From Podospora comata (lineage: Eukaryota; Ascomycota; Sordariomycetes; Sordariales; Podosporaceae), in assembly GCA_017354895.1 (NCBI GenBank), contig CP071493.1, positions 248,001 to 312,000 of the forward strand: a stretch of DNA of 64,000 nucleotides. The letters run 5' to 3'. Position 1 is the stretch's first letter; each line of letters opens with the position of its first letter. The notes under the pieces were generated by a model. It worked only from the letters and a program-made list of their open reading frames with translations. It had not been told where the DNA came from and did not search any database. Positions 10,844 to 21,427 of this stretch are shown piece after piece. The translations under genes and the position numbers were made by a program.

Positions 10844-12450
10844 CTACTCCTTTGTGATAGTAACCCTCGTATCAACCCTAATCCTGTCATCCGGCACCGC
10901 AGCCCCAGGACTTAACCTCCCCGTCCTGAGCATATAATCCATCCGAGCATCCTCCCCCGGCCAACTCCTACTAACCGGAGACCTCGGGCTGACAGGACTA
11001 GAACTCAAGCTTTTCCCCCTCTCAACATCCACTGCCCACCCAGAATCCGTCCCATCCCTAATCTCCACATACCGATCATGATTCCCTCTCACCCCCATCG
11101 CTCCCCCATCCACCACCCCAAGCCAATGTTTGCTGTTCCTCCTACTCCCTCCCTTTTCCTGCAAGTTCTCCGACTCCTCCCCCGACGACCCCAATCCCTG
11201 GAATCCATACTGCAAATCCGTCGGACTGGCCAACGACCCCAAGTCATTCCGCACTCCCTTTGACGGGCTGCTCCCAATCGTAGGAGGCCCTCGTCCGTTC
11301 ATCCGCCCCTCCGCATAATTATAATACTGGTTGTTATCCCCCGCACCACTCTGCCCATTCGACGATCCCGATGCCCTCGAGCTGAGAAGCCCAGGGAAGA
11401 ACTTGGCGATAAATGGTTTCAACGTCATGACACAGGCGCAAACAATAGCACCGTTAACCTCAACCGCGGTAAGATAGCTGAGCTCGGCGGCGGCATAGGT
11501 GAAATCAAGGTCGGTCTGAACCCGAATAAGCTGCATCAGTCGAAGGATAGAAATAAAACAGACCAAGAACCCAAAACCAAACACCCCCGACAATGCCAGC
11601 TTCTGGCGGCGAGGGAGGCGGATGGACCAGACAATCGGCATGGGCAACAGAAAGATCAAAAAGTCAGTCACTATTTCCCCTTGTTAGCTGTCTCTCCCCG
11701 AGAAATGAACCCAAGGCAACAACAAACCCATATGCATCCCCGTATTGCTCCACCAAACACTCTGCGCATGGCAGTACTTTTTCTCCACGGTAAAATCCCA
11801 ATAGCTATTCAGCGGTATACACGCCGTAAACGTCGCCAGCGCCATGAACAGGTGCGTGATGATCACAATCCCGAGCAGGATCTGCCCCGCCAACCTCGCC
11901 CACTTGAAGGTGAACAAATGGATATACAGCAGCAGGATGCTGATTTTGGAGAAGCAAAGCGTGATGAGGTAGAACAAGATGCCGTACCAGGCCGCCCGGC
12001 CCCAGGCAATCGCCGAGGGGGTGTCGTTGGGGTCAAGATCCCAGACGTGCTGACCTGCGCCGTGTGTTGCTTGTTCAATCACCCCTCCGCATGTTGCGCC
12101 AGCGAATATCTGATCATGACCTTGTGTTAGAAAGTGTAGCAAAATTCGCACAAAGCTAGACGGAAAAATACCAAGGCAACAAGTATACTCCAGTCGGAGC
12201 CCCCAATCACTTTGATCAGGACCCCTCTAGTGTAGAATCGGAGGGCCACAAAAAGGGCTGCGATGAACCAACATATCGAAGCCGAGGCAATGATATTGAC
12301 CACAAGAGAGTCATGGGCTAGACCTGCAAAGTCGACTAGTGGGGCCCCTGGCGGCGGCGGCGGTGGTGATGATGATGATGATGATGATGATGGTGGAGGT
12401 GGAGAATCTGGTGAGGGGTTGGGTGGTAATGTGGTGGCGGTGTCAATCAT
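10844..12450 (-). CDS. Pth11-like integral membrane protein, fungal rhodopsin domain
   Basis: Three exons, 12450-12172, 12109-11728 and 11670-10844, joined across introns of 62 and 57 bp; all phases fit and give 495 residues. After a Pro/Ser-rich N-terminus come seven hydrophobic segments typical of the fungal rhodopsin domain. Landmarks are SICWFIAALFVALRFYTRG, GGSDWSIL, YGILFYLITLCFSKISILLLYI, FTACIPLNSYWDF, and VTDFLIFLLPMPIVWSIRL, which begins the third exon. AVEVNGAIVCACVMTLKPF ends the domain. The long C-terminal tail is Ser/Gly-rich and likely cytosolic. Family members act as surface sensors or GPCR-like proteins in filamentous ascomycetes; the ligand is unknown. Confidence 0.85.
12349..12400. 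repeat. Trinucleotide microsatellite inside the coding N-terminus
   Basis: A GGC/GGT run followed by about eight GAT units. On the minus strand it encodes the Ser and Pro runs near residues 18-34 of the rhodopsin-domain protein, so length changes in whole units would keep the frame. Confidence 0.9.
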
Positions 12451-14197
12451 GGTGATTGACGACTATGTATGGTAGCAATCAATCCAACTTTGTCCAGCTA
12501 TTCGCTCTGGACGCTCCAACATAGTGTTGCAGCCATACACACTAGGAAAGCTTCAAGTCCCGACGGAGTGGTTTGACAGCTTCTTGGTTGACCTTAGCTC
12601 GTAGGGTAGGGTAGCCGGGGAGGGAACACAAAAACGAATGTCGGTTTAGAAAGAATGAGCAAAAAAGGGTCTGAGCTGGGGTATATTTGGCTGCTATCTT
12701 AGCTGACTATATACCAGACACGGATACATGAACACGGCAGCGGGCTGGGAAACTTGTGCATCTGGGGTAATTAAAAGACGAGATGGAGGGTTGGGTATCC
12801 GAATATGCAGCTGCGGAATGAAGAGTCTGGGGTCGAGCAAGCAGAAGCGGGGCAGAGCAGGCATACTGAGAGGTATCTGTCAAATGGCAGAGACGGGAAC
12901 CGATGTGACGTTGTCTCGGTTGGGCCAAGAACTTCTTGGGGAGAGGAAGCTGAAGTTCGGTTCCGCCTGAAGATATAGCTTCGGCAATTCTTATGCTTGG
13001 GCAATAACGAAGATGCGCACGGACAGGGACGGACGGCAGCGAGATAGTGGGTTGGGCATGTTGCATGGGGCAGCAGTTTGGTACTGTTGGTGCCTGTCAG
13101 CGCTGTCAGCAAGCCCCGAACCAAGGTGTGAGGGATATCCAGATATGGAGGGACCGGATGGACGAGATCGGCGGGGGTGGAAGCATATGCGATCTCGAGA
13201 TTTCAAAAAGTTCGGATGACACTTGAACCAGCGCAGAAGTGCAGGTTGGATCATGCGGCTAAGACATGACGTTTCAACTGTTCAGGGCCAGGGAACAACG
13301 GGGGATCTGAGGGTCCGTTGCACAATCGACATTGCGAGGATCTCATCTGAAAGCAACGGGACAGGGTAACTTGTTAGAATGAGGAATGGTGCATTTGGTG
13401 CATTGGCTGTGGCGTAAATATTGAGCAAGAGAAGATGGGAGGAAAGTTCCCTCGATGGGTGCCTGTGCGTGCAGACGAAATGCAACCCTGCAGCAACTGC
13501 CATTAGCAAAACAGCTTATTATGTGGGGACCAAGGAAAGAGCACTGAATGAAGATGCATTGCTCTGTGTAATCAAAAGAGGCATTCTCAAACCAGACACA
13601 CTCCGGGTCTTGTATCTGGCCGACCGGCCGGATAAATCAACAGAAGAAAGACTTGCCCCGGTAACCACAACTGGGAGCTGTTGGTTGGTGGCTTCGTAAT
13701 TGGCCTCCGCGATTGTAGCCATTGGAGGGGCAATAGCCGGCAGGCACTTTTCAATATGTTTTGATTGCCGCCTGGTAGCGAGGATGATATGATATTAAAC
13801 TGGAACTGCAAAAGAGATAGCGCACAGATGGGAACTTCATCAATAGTAGGAAGGGCCCTTGTATTATTATGTCCCGATATTCAGGTTTTCTTACATTATT
13901 ATGTTCCCGTATTCATCGCATTGGCCTTGAAGGAGAGGTACTGAGCATGATTCAAACAGGACTCGACAAGCGTAACCTATCAATGATGGTTCAAAGCTCT
14001 GCAAGAGAAAAAAACCACAGCCAACAGAGATAAGGGTACTACTCGCTAGCCTACGTATATGTACCTGCCTATGCTCTCTTGCATTTGCCGCCCTTTTATT
14101 TTGTACTGCCAGCTGCTTTCACCTCTGCTCAGCCAAGAGACAGAATCTTGTTTACAAGGCAAAACCTTAATCTAAAGATAACTCTTACGACCAAATC
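12451..14197. other. Long gene-free stretch
   Basis: About 1.75 kb. Open frames of 60-120 codons overlap on both strands without domain character. The left end is the promoter of the rhodopsin-domain gene. No tRNA or clear repeat is seen; an unspliced non-coding RNA cannot be excluded. Confidence 0.5.
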
Positions 14198-14993
14198 TCA
14201 CACAATAACCCTCCTCTCACCTTCTTTGACGGGGTAAAACTGGCCAGCCTGCCCTCCAGGATTAAACTCCAACCCCTCAAGCGCCATAATGTTGACAAAC
14301 TCCTTGTCAAAGTTGTCCAGACAATACCTCGCAATCATGTCGATACCTATCCACAAAGGTTAGCCACCGCTATTAGTTCAGCACTGAGTTTGGAAACTTA
14401 CCAGCCCCCGCCCCTCCCGCTGTCCAGAGCTCCCCCTTGCCATCCCCCCCCTCATAAGGCTTCTCATCCACCACCCACCTCTGGTAAACCCACTCGGTGC
14501 CGGGAAATCCCGCTCGCGCCACTGGCAAAAACTCCTTGTTGGTCGTCACCTTCTTCCCCTCCAACAACCCCGTCGAAGCCAGCCACAAGCTCCCAATGCA
14601 AGTCGTCATCCACACCCTCGTCTTGCCCCAGGCCTCCTTCATGAACCTGTCCGCTGCTTCAGGTCTATGGGTGGGCAGCGGGCCGCCAATGAGGATGATG
14701 TCAAGGTCCCTCGGACAGTCATCATAGGTCACATTGGGCAAGAATCTGAACCCGCCGATGGAGTTTGGCAGGGAGGCGTTGGGGGGCGTGGTGGTTGCCG
14801 GTTCGAGGGAGGAGGCGATGTAGAAGAACTCAATGTTCATTGCGTGAGGGGTAAAGACGCCAAACTTGGGGTCGAGAGGAAGGACCTGATTCAAGTAGCT
14901 GGCCGAGAGGTTGCCGAAGAGATCGATGCCCATGATGTCGGAGAGCTGGACTAGCTCGAGGAGGACGCCGATGCGGAGGGTTTTGGGGGACAT
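14198..14993 (-). CDS. DJ-1/PfpI family protein
   Basis: Two exons, 14993-14402 and 14346-14198, joined in frame across a 55 bp intron (GTAAGT to GATAG), encode 246 residues. The start is the ATG at 14993 (MSPKTLRIGVLLE), since frames further upstream lack ATG. The fold is that of class I glutamine amidotransferase-like DJ-1/PfpI proteins: PRDLDIILIGGP near residue 110 and the nucleophile elbow MTTCIGSLWLASTGLL with its Cys near residue 140. The C-terminal helix region reads GIDMIARYCLDNFD. The family includes chaperone-like, glyoxalase-like and isocyanide-hydratase-like enzymes; which applies cannot be told here. Confidence 0.85.
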
Positions 14994-15959
14994 CTTGGTC
15001 TTGATGGAAGCGTTGATGTCGTTGGTGAAATGATTGAGTGACTGTGTGTTGATCAAGATACTCGAGCAAAAGAAAGGTGTGGATGGGGGACTTACTTATA
15101 CCATCCTGGACTCAATTCCCTCCGTTGCTGGCCGGACCGAGCTCACCGCGCGGCGAATGAACCTGTCGTGCTACGGACGTACCGCTGTCGGAGACTACCA
15201 GAGACCGTTACACCTGGCACCGGAGTCCGTTGCGAATTCTGAGGTGACCTACCGAGTGCACTCGGAGCCATCCAGTTTGGCCCCGAGCCCAATCGGAGGT
15301 TACCTGCATCGTGCACGGTGTAGGGAAAGTAAGAACACGGCGCAGGTAGTCTTGAACTCTATTTAGGGCCACTCGCTCAACCCTAACCCGACAGTAGCTA
15401 GAGCCGCACAAAGATGTAACCTTCCTGAGCGACAGACTCCACCACACACAACGTGAAGATGGAGTCGTCAAAAATGGAGTTCCAAAAAGTAAGTCTAGAT
15501 GCCCACAGCCAGAATTGAACTGACGACCTTGTCATTACTAGTGACACGCTCTACCACTGAGCCATGCGGGCTGATGATTGGTTGTTGTTGGTGATGTTGA
15601 CGGATGATGGGTTTGTGAAGGTGTTGGAATGGGATGTCAGTGTTTATGTAAAAGATAGGATGGGGAAATGGCAGCATTGGTGCTGCAAATTTGATAAGCC
15701 ATTGGGCGAAATGCTCGAGTGACAAAAAGGCAAGAGCAATGGAAGGGGATTGAAGGGGATCATCAGGGTCCGTGCTGCTGCTCCTTTCAGCCTCAGTTCT
15801 CAAAGCGGCGGACACGTAAGCACGTGACTGCGCGACAGCCACCTGTTCAGGGGCGCGCTAAAGCTTGAGTGGAAAATGCATTTCTTCTGCTGCCTCTTTG
15901 CATCAAGTTGCGACGACATCCGATCTCATCAACCACGCAGCACCGAGAATCTGGACGCC
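14994..15959. other. Intergenic region holding one tRNA gene
   Basis: Apart from the tRNA at 15500-15571 no gene is recognised. The left part is the DJ-1 promoter, the right part the promoter of the DUF7918 gene. Confidence 0.5.
15500..15571 (-). tRNA. tRNA-Thr (AGT)
   Basis: Read on the minus strand, 72 bases fold as a full cloverleaf: acceptor GCCCGCA pairing with TGTGGGC, D arm GCTC-AGTGGTA-GAGC, anticodon stem TGTCA/TGACA around the loop CTAGTAA (anticodon AGT), and T arm with loop TTCAATT. There is no intron. The internal promoter boxes lie in the D arm (TGGCTCAGTGG) and T arm (GTTCAATTC). Confidence 0.93.
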
Positions 15960-17210
15960 ATGGCTATTCTCCCATCCATTCCTGGTCTCACCGTGACAGT
16001 GGAGGTGGCAGACAGACCCACGAAAGAATATGACGACCCCGACGCGGATTCCATGCAGATTGAGATGCAACGTGAAGAGTTTGATCACCACGCCACCCCC
16101 GACCTTCCGTACGTCATCAAGTACATTGAAGCCAAACCTGGGGCCTTTTATCATTACCGAGTCAGCATTCAGCCTCGACGATTTCACTACGTATCCGATC
16201 ATGTTGGCTTCACTGTCGTCAATGACGGCCGCGAGACAGGCATGACCCATTTAACATTGAATGATCGTGTCGAGAAACTCGGTCTCAGCCTCGTAGAGCG
16301 GACAGTGGGTTCGACGGTGTCACGAACTCGTTGGGGTAGCTACATCAATCGATTTTTTTGTTTTTCAGCTCTCAATGTTGGTAGGTTGACTTTCCGTTGG
16401 GGGGTTTAAGACGTTATAAGAAGATACTCACCAGGTGATAATGATGGCAGTCGAGTCGGACCAGTTCACGACCGATCAAGTCAAAAAGCAGACCGCTCGA
16501 GCGAAAGAGACCGGGGTTCTTAAAGTCCATTTGTATCACATGGACGTATCTGAAGGCTATAAGCCGCAAATAATCAGTGGTTCCGGCACCGAGAATGAAA
16601 CGACAGTGACCATGGCCGAAAAAGCCCTCAAGGGCAGGGCTGTTGACTGCGTCACGAGGTTTGTCATATTTCTGCCATGACAACTGAACCTGAATGACTT
16701 ACAGCTGTTTCTAGCTCCGTCGTTCACCCTCGGGCTGATCATCCTGGGTTGTATCCAACAGACAACTATCATGATCCGAAAAAACGCCCCTTTGCGGTTT
16801 TTGAGTTCCGTTATCGTTCGAAAGGTTAGTGCAAAACAAAGAGCCCGAGTCTGCAGCTAGCCCGTTGCTTACCAGATGTTTTTCAGAGGGTCTCATCAAA
16901 GAAGGCATTATTCCACGGCCAACGGTCTCCGGCGATGTCGAGGAGATGAGTGAAACAGAGGTTCGACGGAAGTTGGCAGAGCTTCTGGAGAAGCAAAAGG
17001 TGCGAATTTGAATGCGCTCAAATTTGACACTGATTAGGCGTAAAGCTGACAACAGAATAGTTTGGCCCGGACACGAAGCCTGCGAGGCTCAAGCGCGAAG
17101 CTGACAGAATGGAAGTGGACGATTGGGCCCCAGATCCTGCCTTCGAGACTCGGTACAAAACTCGGAGATTATCCCATGGCCAGATGGAGATTGATCTCAC
17201 CGAGGACTGA
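15960..17210 (+). CDS. DUF7918 domain protein
   Basis: DUF7918 is a fungal domain of unknown function. The start at ATG 15960 gives MAILPSIPGLTVTVEV, matching the usual N-terminus and that of the broken paralogue at 18922; an ATG at 15876 is less likely. Landmarks: KEYDDPDADSM, YVIKYIEAKPGAFYHY, HVGFTVVNDGRE, VLKVHLYHMDVSEG, EKALKGRAVDC, RPFAVFEFRYRSK, GLIKEGIIPRP and a C-terminal basic/acidic tail ending QMEIDLTED at 17210. Supported introns are about 16659-16714, 16826-16887 and 17000-17058. One or two small introns near 16335-16440 are also needed and are less certain. The ending on an acidic LTED-like tail is shared with the paralogue (LVDLTGDTD). Confidence 0.75.
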
Positions 17211-17596
17211 TGAGCTCGGCGAGGGAAATCTGTTGGGCGTTTTGGGACTGTGTATTTTCAGTGTGTCTTTTCCATGGGTGCATTATAATGGACGGATAAA
17301 CCTATAAAAGGCGTTTCGGGGCTTCGGGAAAACCATGTCTTTGCGCTTGGGATGGTAATACTTGGGTCATGAGTAGCATAGACAGCTGCAACATGGGTGC
17401 ATGTAGAATATTCTTAATGTAATACTTTGTGATTTGATTTTGGGGCTGTCTACTATCGCAACCGACTCAACGTATGGTGGCACCGGTCCTCTGGTCTGTT
17501 GACTAGGTAAATCAACAATGAGAGCAAAGAGATGACATAATCCTGGCTACTCCCATAATCTCTGTGTTAAAAGGTCGCCATTGCCTCCTGGCCCCA
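17211..17596. other. Shared 3' region of two convergent genes
   Basis: The plus-strand and minus-strand DUF7918 genes end toward each other here. No further gene is seen. Confidence 0.6.
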
Positions 17597-18922
17597 TTAA
17601 TCTGTGTCGCCGGTGAGGTCAACAAGCGTGTCTTCATCCTCGCTATCCCCTTCTGATTTCAGAATCTCTGTGCAAGACACTCGCCTGGTTCTATTGTGTT
17701 GGTTCGTCTGGCATCGGCATGGGTCATTCTTGGAATCGTCGTCCCTGTCGTCCTTCTCGTCCCTCTCTCGCTTGATTGTCTTGATATCGCGAAGAGTCTC
17801 AATCCCCTCCTCTTGTTCCTAGGGGTTCAAACAAAAGGGTTAGCGTCTGACATGATGATATGATATCCGTGTGGCTATGTGTTCTGATGGTAGCTTACCT
17901 TTTCGCGCTTCAAAGCCTTGAGCAGCGCCTCCTTCCTCTTCTTGTCACTCATCTGAGCAATTTGTTCGAGGGAGGGCTCGGGAATGATACCTTCTTTGAT
18001 GAGGCCGTCTGTTTATTGAATCAGCATCGTATTTGCAGACACCAGCACCGGCTTCGGTATCAGCTGAGAAATACTACCTACCCTTGAGACGATAGCGAAA
18101 CTCGTATCGTGCAAAAGGTCGCTCCCAGGGGTCCACCATCGCGCCGTCGCGTAATGTTATGCTAGTCCTTAGCCGGGATGGTACAGGTTGAAAGGTGACC
18201 CGACAACTCAAGGCTTTGCCATCAAGCGCTTTGGTTGCGGCTTGTTGCGGGATGGTTTCTGATGGCAGTGATGAAATACCAGTTGGCCCCTCAAATCGAT
18301 TCTTTTCTCGTGACTCGATTGTTCCAATGTGGTTGAAGAGATCGACAATAAAGATCCCATATTTCTTGGTCTTTTTGGTTTTTTTGTAGTCGTTTCGGAG
18401 CTTTCTGCTGCGATTACCATGCTGTTAGCATTTATGCAGCATCCGTCATGTGCCTGTTTACGGGTTACTTAGGTTTTTATTTACTCACCCACGTCAAGAT
18501 TGCCAAATATAAACGACAGATGACGGTTGAGTCCTTTATCCCACAACCTATTGATTAACATCCCCGGCGGCGTGTTTGTCGACACAGACGTAGGAGGTCA
18601 GGACTGATAGTGATCGTTGTACCAAACGCCTCCTCCGTGGACCTTCAGTCTTGTGCCATCTACAAGAAGATGCGCTTTGACGTAGCTTGTGTATCATTCG
18701 TACGTACGGTTCTTGTCCCCAGTGATGCGATAACCCAAGCTGTTGGGTCGAAAGGCGAAGCTGGCGCCAGACTTGGCCTCAATATACTTGACAACGTGAG
18801 GGGTCCCGTCATGTTCATGGTCGCCCATCAGCTTCGGCGGGAGGGATTGGGTTGTACTCCGTGCCTGTCTCACCGTTGAAATCAACGGTGACAGAAATAC
18901 CGAGGATGTCGATGATCGCCAT
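17597..18922 (-). pseudogene. Broken DUF7918 paralogue
   Basis: The minus strand shows the same order of motifs as the gene at 15960. These are MAIIDILGISVTVDFNG from ATG 18922, HVVKYIEAKSGASFAFR, VKAHLLVDGT, KKYGIFIVDLFNHIG, TKALDGKALSCRVTF, RPFARYEFRYRLK, GLIKEGIIPEPSLEQ, and a tail ending LVDLTGDTD with TAA at 17597-17599. Two breaks stand out. The frame changes between the first 35 residues and the KYIEAK part (about 18825-18860) with no usable intron, and an in-frame TGA lies at 18694-18696. The later exons look well kept, with normal splice sites (for example GTAAGC near 17900), so the loss may be recent. A sequencing error at the frame change cannot be excluded, but the stop is separate evidence. 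Confidence 0.65.
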
Positions 18923-20291
18923 GATGGGGTCCTGGCGGCGGTGGAATATGGACCAAAGCCAAGCAGTGAGAGTCGTTGAAAGCTGCGCCAAAGTAGCAGC
19001 TGTTTGGGGAAAAGAGGAGTCGGGAAGTGGAAGTGAGGAGGAAAATTGGTCTGGCGACGGGAAGAATATTTATCTCTCCTATTCTTTGTTTACCGCCCCA
19101 CAACTCCGCTGGCGACAACAGATGAGATGGAAAGAGTAAATTCCAAGATAAAGCTCCTGAATCGAAAGGAAGGAGCGCAAGATTTGCCAAACACAAGCAC
19201 CTCCTCATCAGGCAGAATCCCAGATGAGATGACAAGGTTCATATCCAGGCAGAATCACACGAGAAACAACCAAGAAGTTCTGACCCGCACCGCCTAGACT
19301 TCCTACCATACACAAGATGAACGATAGTGTCCAAGCCTCCGTCCTCGAGCAGCCTGTTTTCTCAGTGTCTGGCTAGCCGAAGACGAGCACATATGAAGAA
19401 GTGATAGGGCCAGAAAACTTTCCCCAATAGAAAGTAGTTCATCATCTCTGTCCCGATGATCACAGACAAATATCCATGGATTGTTGACCCCCATTATATG
19501 GAACCAAAAGGACATCCTACCAATAGGGTAGGCCAGGTGGTACATATCTCTACACACTAATCTTCGTCACCGACCTGCTTGCGCCAACGCCCCCTGGACC
19601 GAGGAGGACTTCCTCACAATACGGAGCCGAGATTGTACTTGTACTACGACCTCCAAACACTGGTTGGCAAGCGTATACAACGGTAAGGTATCATCTGTGA
19701 AAATGCACAAGCTGGTATGAATTCGGGGATGAACAGAGAGGGTGATGATAGAATCACAGATCAGACATTTGGCTCGTTGTGGGAGACTACTTCAAGCAAC
19801 CTTTGAGCTGGAAACAATATGAATGGCACCATCGTGCTGATTTGGAATGTATGCTCTGATAATCTTACAGGATGAACAAGTGCAAATTCCATAAATCTGT
19901 ATTGACTTTCCTGCAACCAACACCATCCGCGAGTGACAGGTAGACGACATGAAGATCTTCACCCAGCATAAAGTTCACATCCAGGTATTGGCAATTCCAG
20001 TCCATCTCCCCGCTGGCCAGCACCAGAACCACACTGCTAACAATATCTCCTTCACTGATGCCCAAGTTCCAAACCACTATCAAAGCCAATGCCCATATGC
20101 ACGCGGCCGCAAAACTGCCTGTTTGCTCCGCCGCTTGGCCACTCAAACCCCGAGACAGCTCCCATTTCAGGTTCATGCAGGGCTCAATTAAAAGGCCGAG
20201 ATGTAGTTGCCTCGGAGCTAGAGCTGTCGCTAGAGGATCTCGAGGCGAAGATGGACGAATTTGGAGGAGTTGACTCGGCCTTTTGAGGGAA
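18923..20291. other. Intergenic, no gene seen
   Basis: About 1.4 kb. A 103-codon minus frame at 19865-20176 has a hydrophobic stretch but no start context or domain; it may be the 3' untranslated part of the next gene. Nothing else is recognised. Confidence 0.5.
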
Positions 20292-21094
20292 CTAGCGGGC
20301 GCCCGGGAGGGTCGAGCCGAAAAGGGAAAACGCAGGAACGTACCCCTGGTGAGAGAAGATCGATTTGAGTTCCTGTGAAGCAGCGCTGCTTGTGGAAGGC
20401 GCAGCGGAAGACGGCTCGGTCTTGATGACTGGGGCAGAACCGCGCTTGAAATCGTTGACCTGATACTGCATCGGCGTAGGCTGGGGTAAATTGTTCATAG
20501 GGCGAACTCTGAAAGACACGTCCCTGTTGATGAGAACCGAATTGCTGTCGTCCATTGACCCAAAACCAATGGGAGCATGGAAAATCAAAGAATGGCTCAT
20601 ACACACGCCGAGCTTGCCAAAGTCATCAGGAACTGGCTGAATGTTGAAATGGGCTCGACGTAATTTCTCGAAAATAGTTCGCTCGACCGAAGCCCAGTCC
20701 GCTTCTGCGCGCGCCCTTCTCAAGGCAGATGGAGTGAATGCATTGATGCTTGAGACAGACATTTTGACTTCATCACGGTCACGGTTGTACACTGTCTTTA
20801 TGCGAAAATTGCCGACAGAATGGGTGATGTGGTTTCTACCTCGATAGCGACCCTTGCGACGACCATGGCCAGCCGGCGGTCTGTACTCAGGCAGTGCGAA
20901 GAAGTTCTGTTCTTGCAGTCAGCAGGGCGTAGCTTCAGAGAAGCCGGGGTGCTCACCGGTTTGCCCTCGTCTTTGGGCTTCATCAAGGCTTTGGAGGTGG
21001 CCTTGGGGGGAACCATTGGAATTTTTGACATGTCAAACTTTCCACCGGGCTCGCCCTTGATGTGGCCCCCTTCTTCCTTCTTAACGAACGACAT
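20292..21094 (-). CDS. Hypothetical protein with several SUMO-type motifs
   Basis: The start is ATG 21094 (MSFVKKEEGGHIKGEPGG). Exon 1 (21094-20957) joins exon 2 at 20906 across a 50 bp intron (GTGAGC to CAG); reading on to the stop at 20292 gives 250 residues. A GTACGT donor near 20343 suggests one more 3' intron, so the last residues are uncertain. The protein is basic in the middle (GHGRRKGRYRGRN). Three short motifs fit the SUMO consensus (VKKE, IKGE, IKTE). The region with SALRRARAEADWASVERTI looks helical. No named domain is recognised. A nuclear role is possible from the basic run and SUMO-like sites, which is inference. Confidence 0.6.
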
Positions 21095-21427
21095 GTTGAC
21101 GTGGCCAGGCAATTGCCGTCCGGGAAGAGGATGATGAGCTGGGCAATCTGAGGGGCCACAAGAGACTGAAGATGGTTCTGGAGAGGTCAAGAGGTCGAGG
21201 TCGGAACGTAATGCTGAGAGTGAAAGGAGACGTGTGAAACCTTGCCGTTCAGTAGACTTTTGGAAGGCACGCGTGACACGGTGGGAGGTGGCTTGGCTCC
21301 TTCCTGCTGCGGAAGATGTCAGGCAGGATTACATGGCTTAACACGTCATCCCTTTGCAAGGCAAGAGCTTCGGGGTATTGGCTGGCCTGGATGAAAATGA
21401 ATTTCTGTGGTGGTTAAAAATGTTGTC
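21095..21427. other. Intergenic between the hypothetical gene and the photolyase
   Basis: Promoter of the minus-strand gene at 21094 and 3' end of the photolyase gene. Nothing else is seen. Confidence 0.5.

Noticed and set aside
19865-20176. 103-codon minus frame with hydrophobic middle
   Set aside because: No start context or family; more likely 3' untranslated sequence of the gene at 20292.
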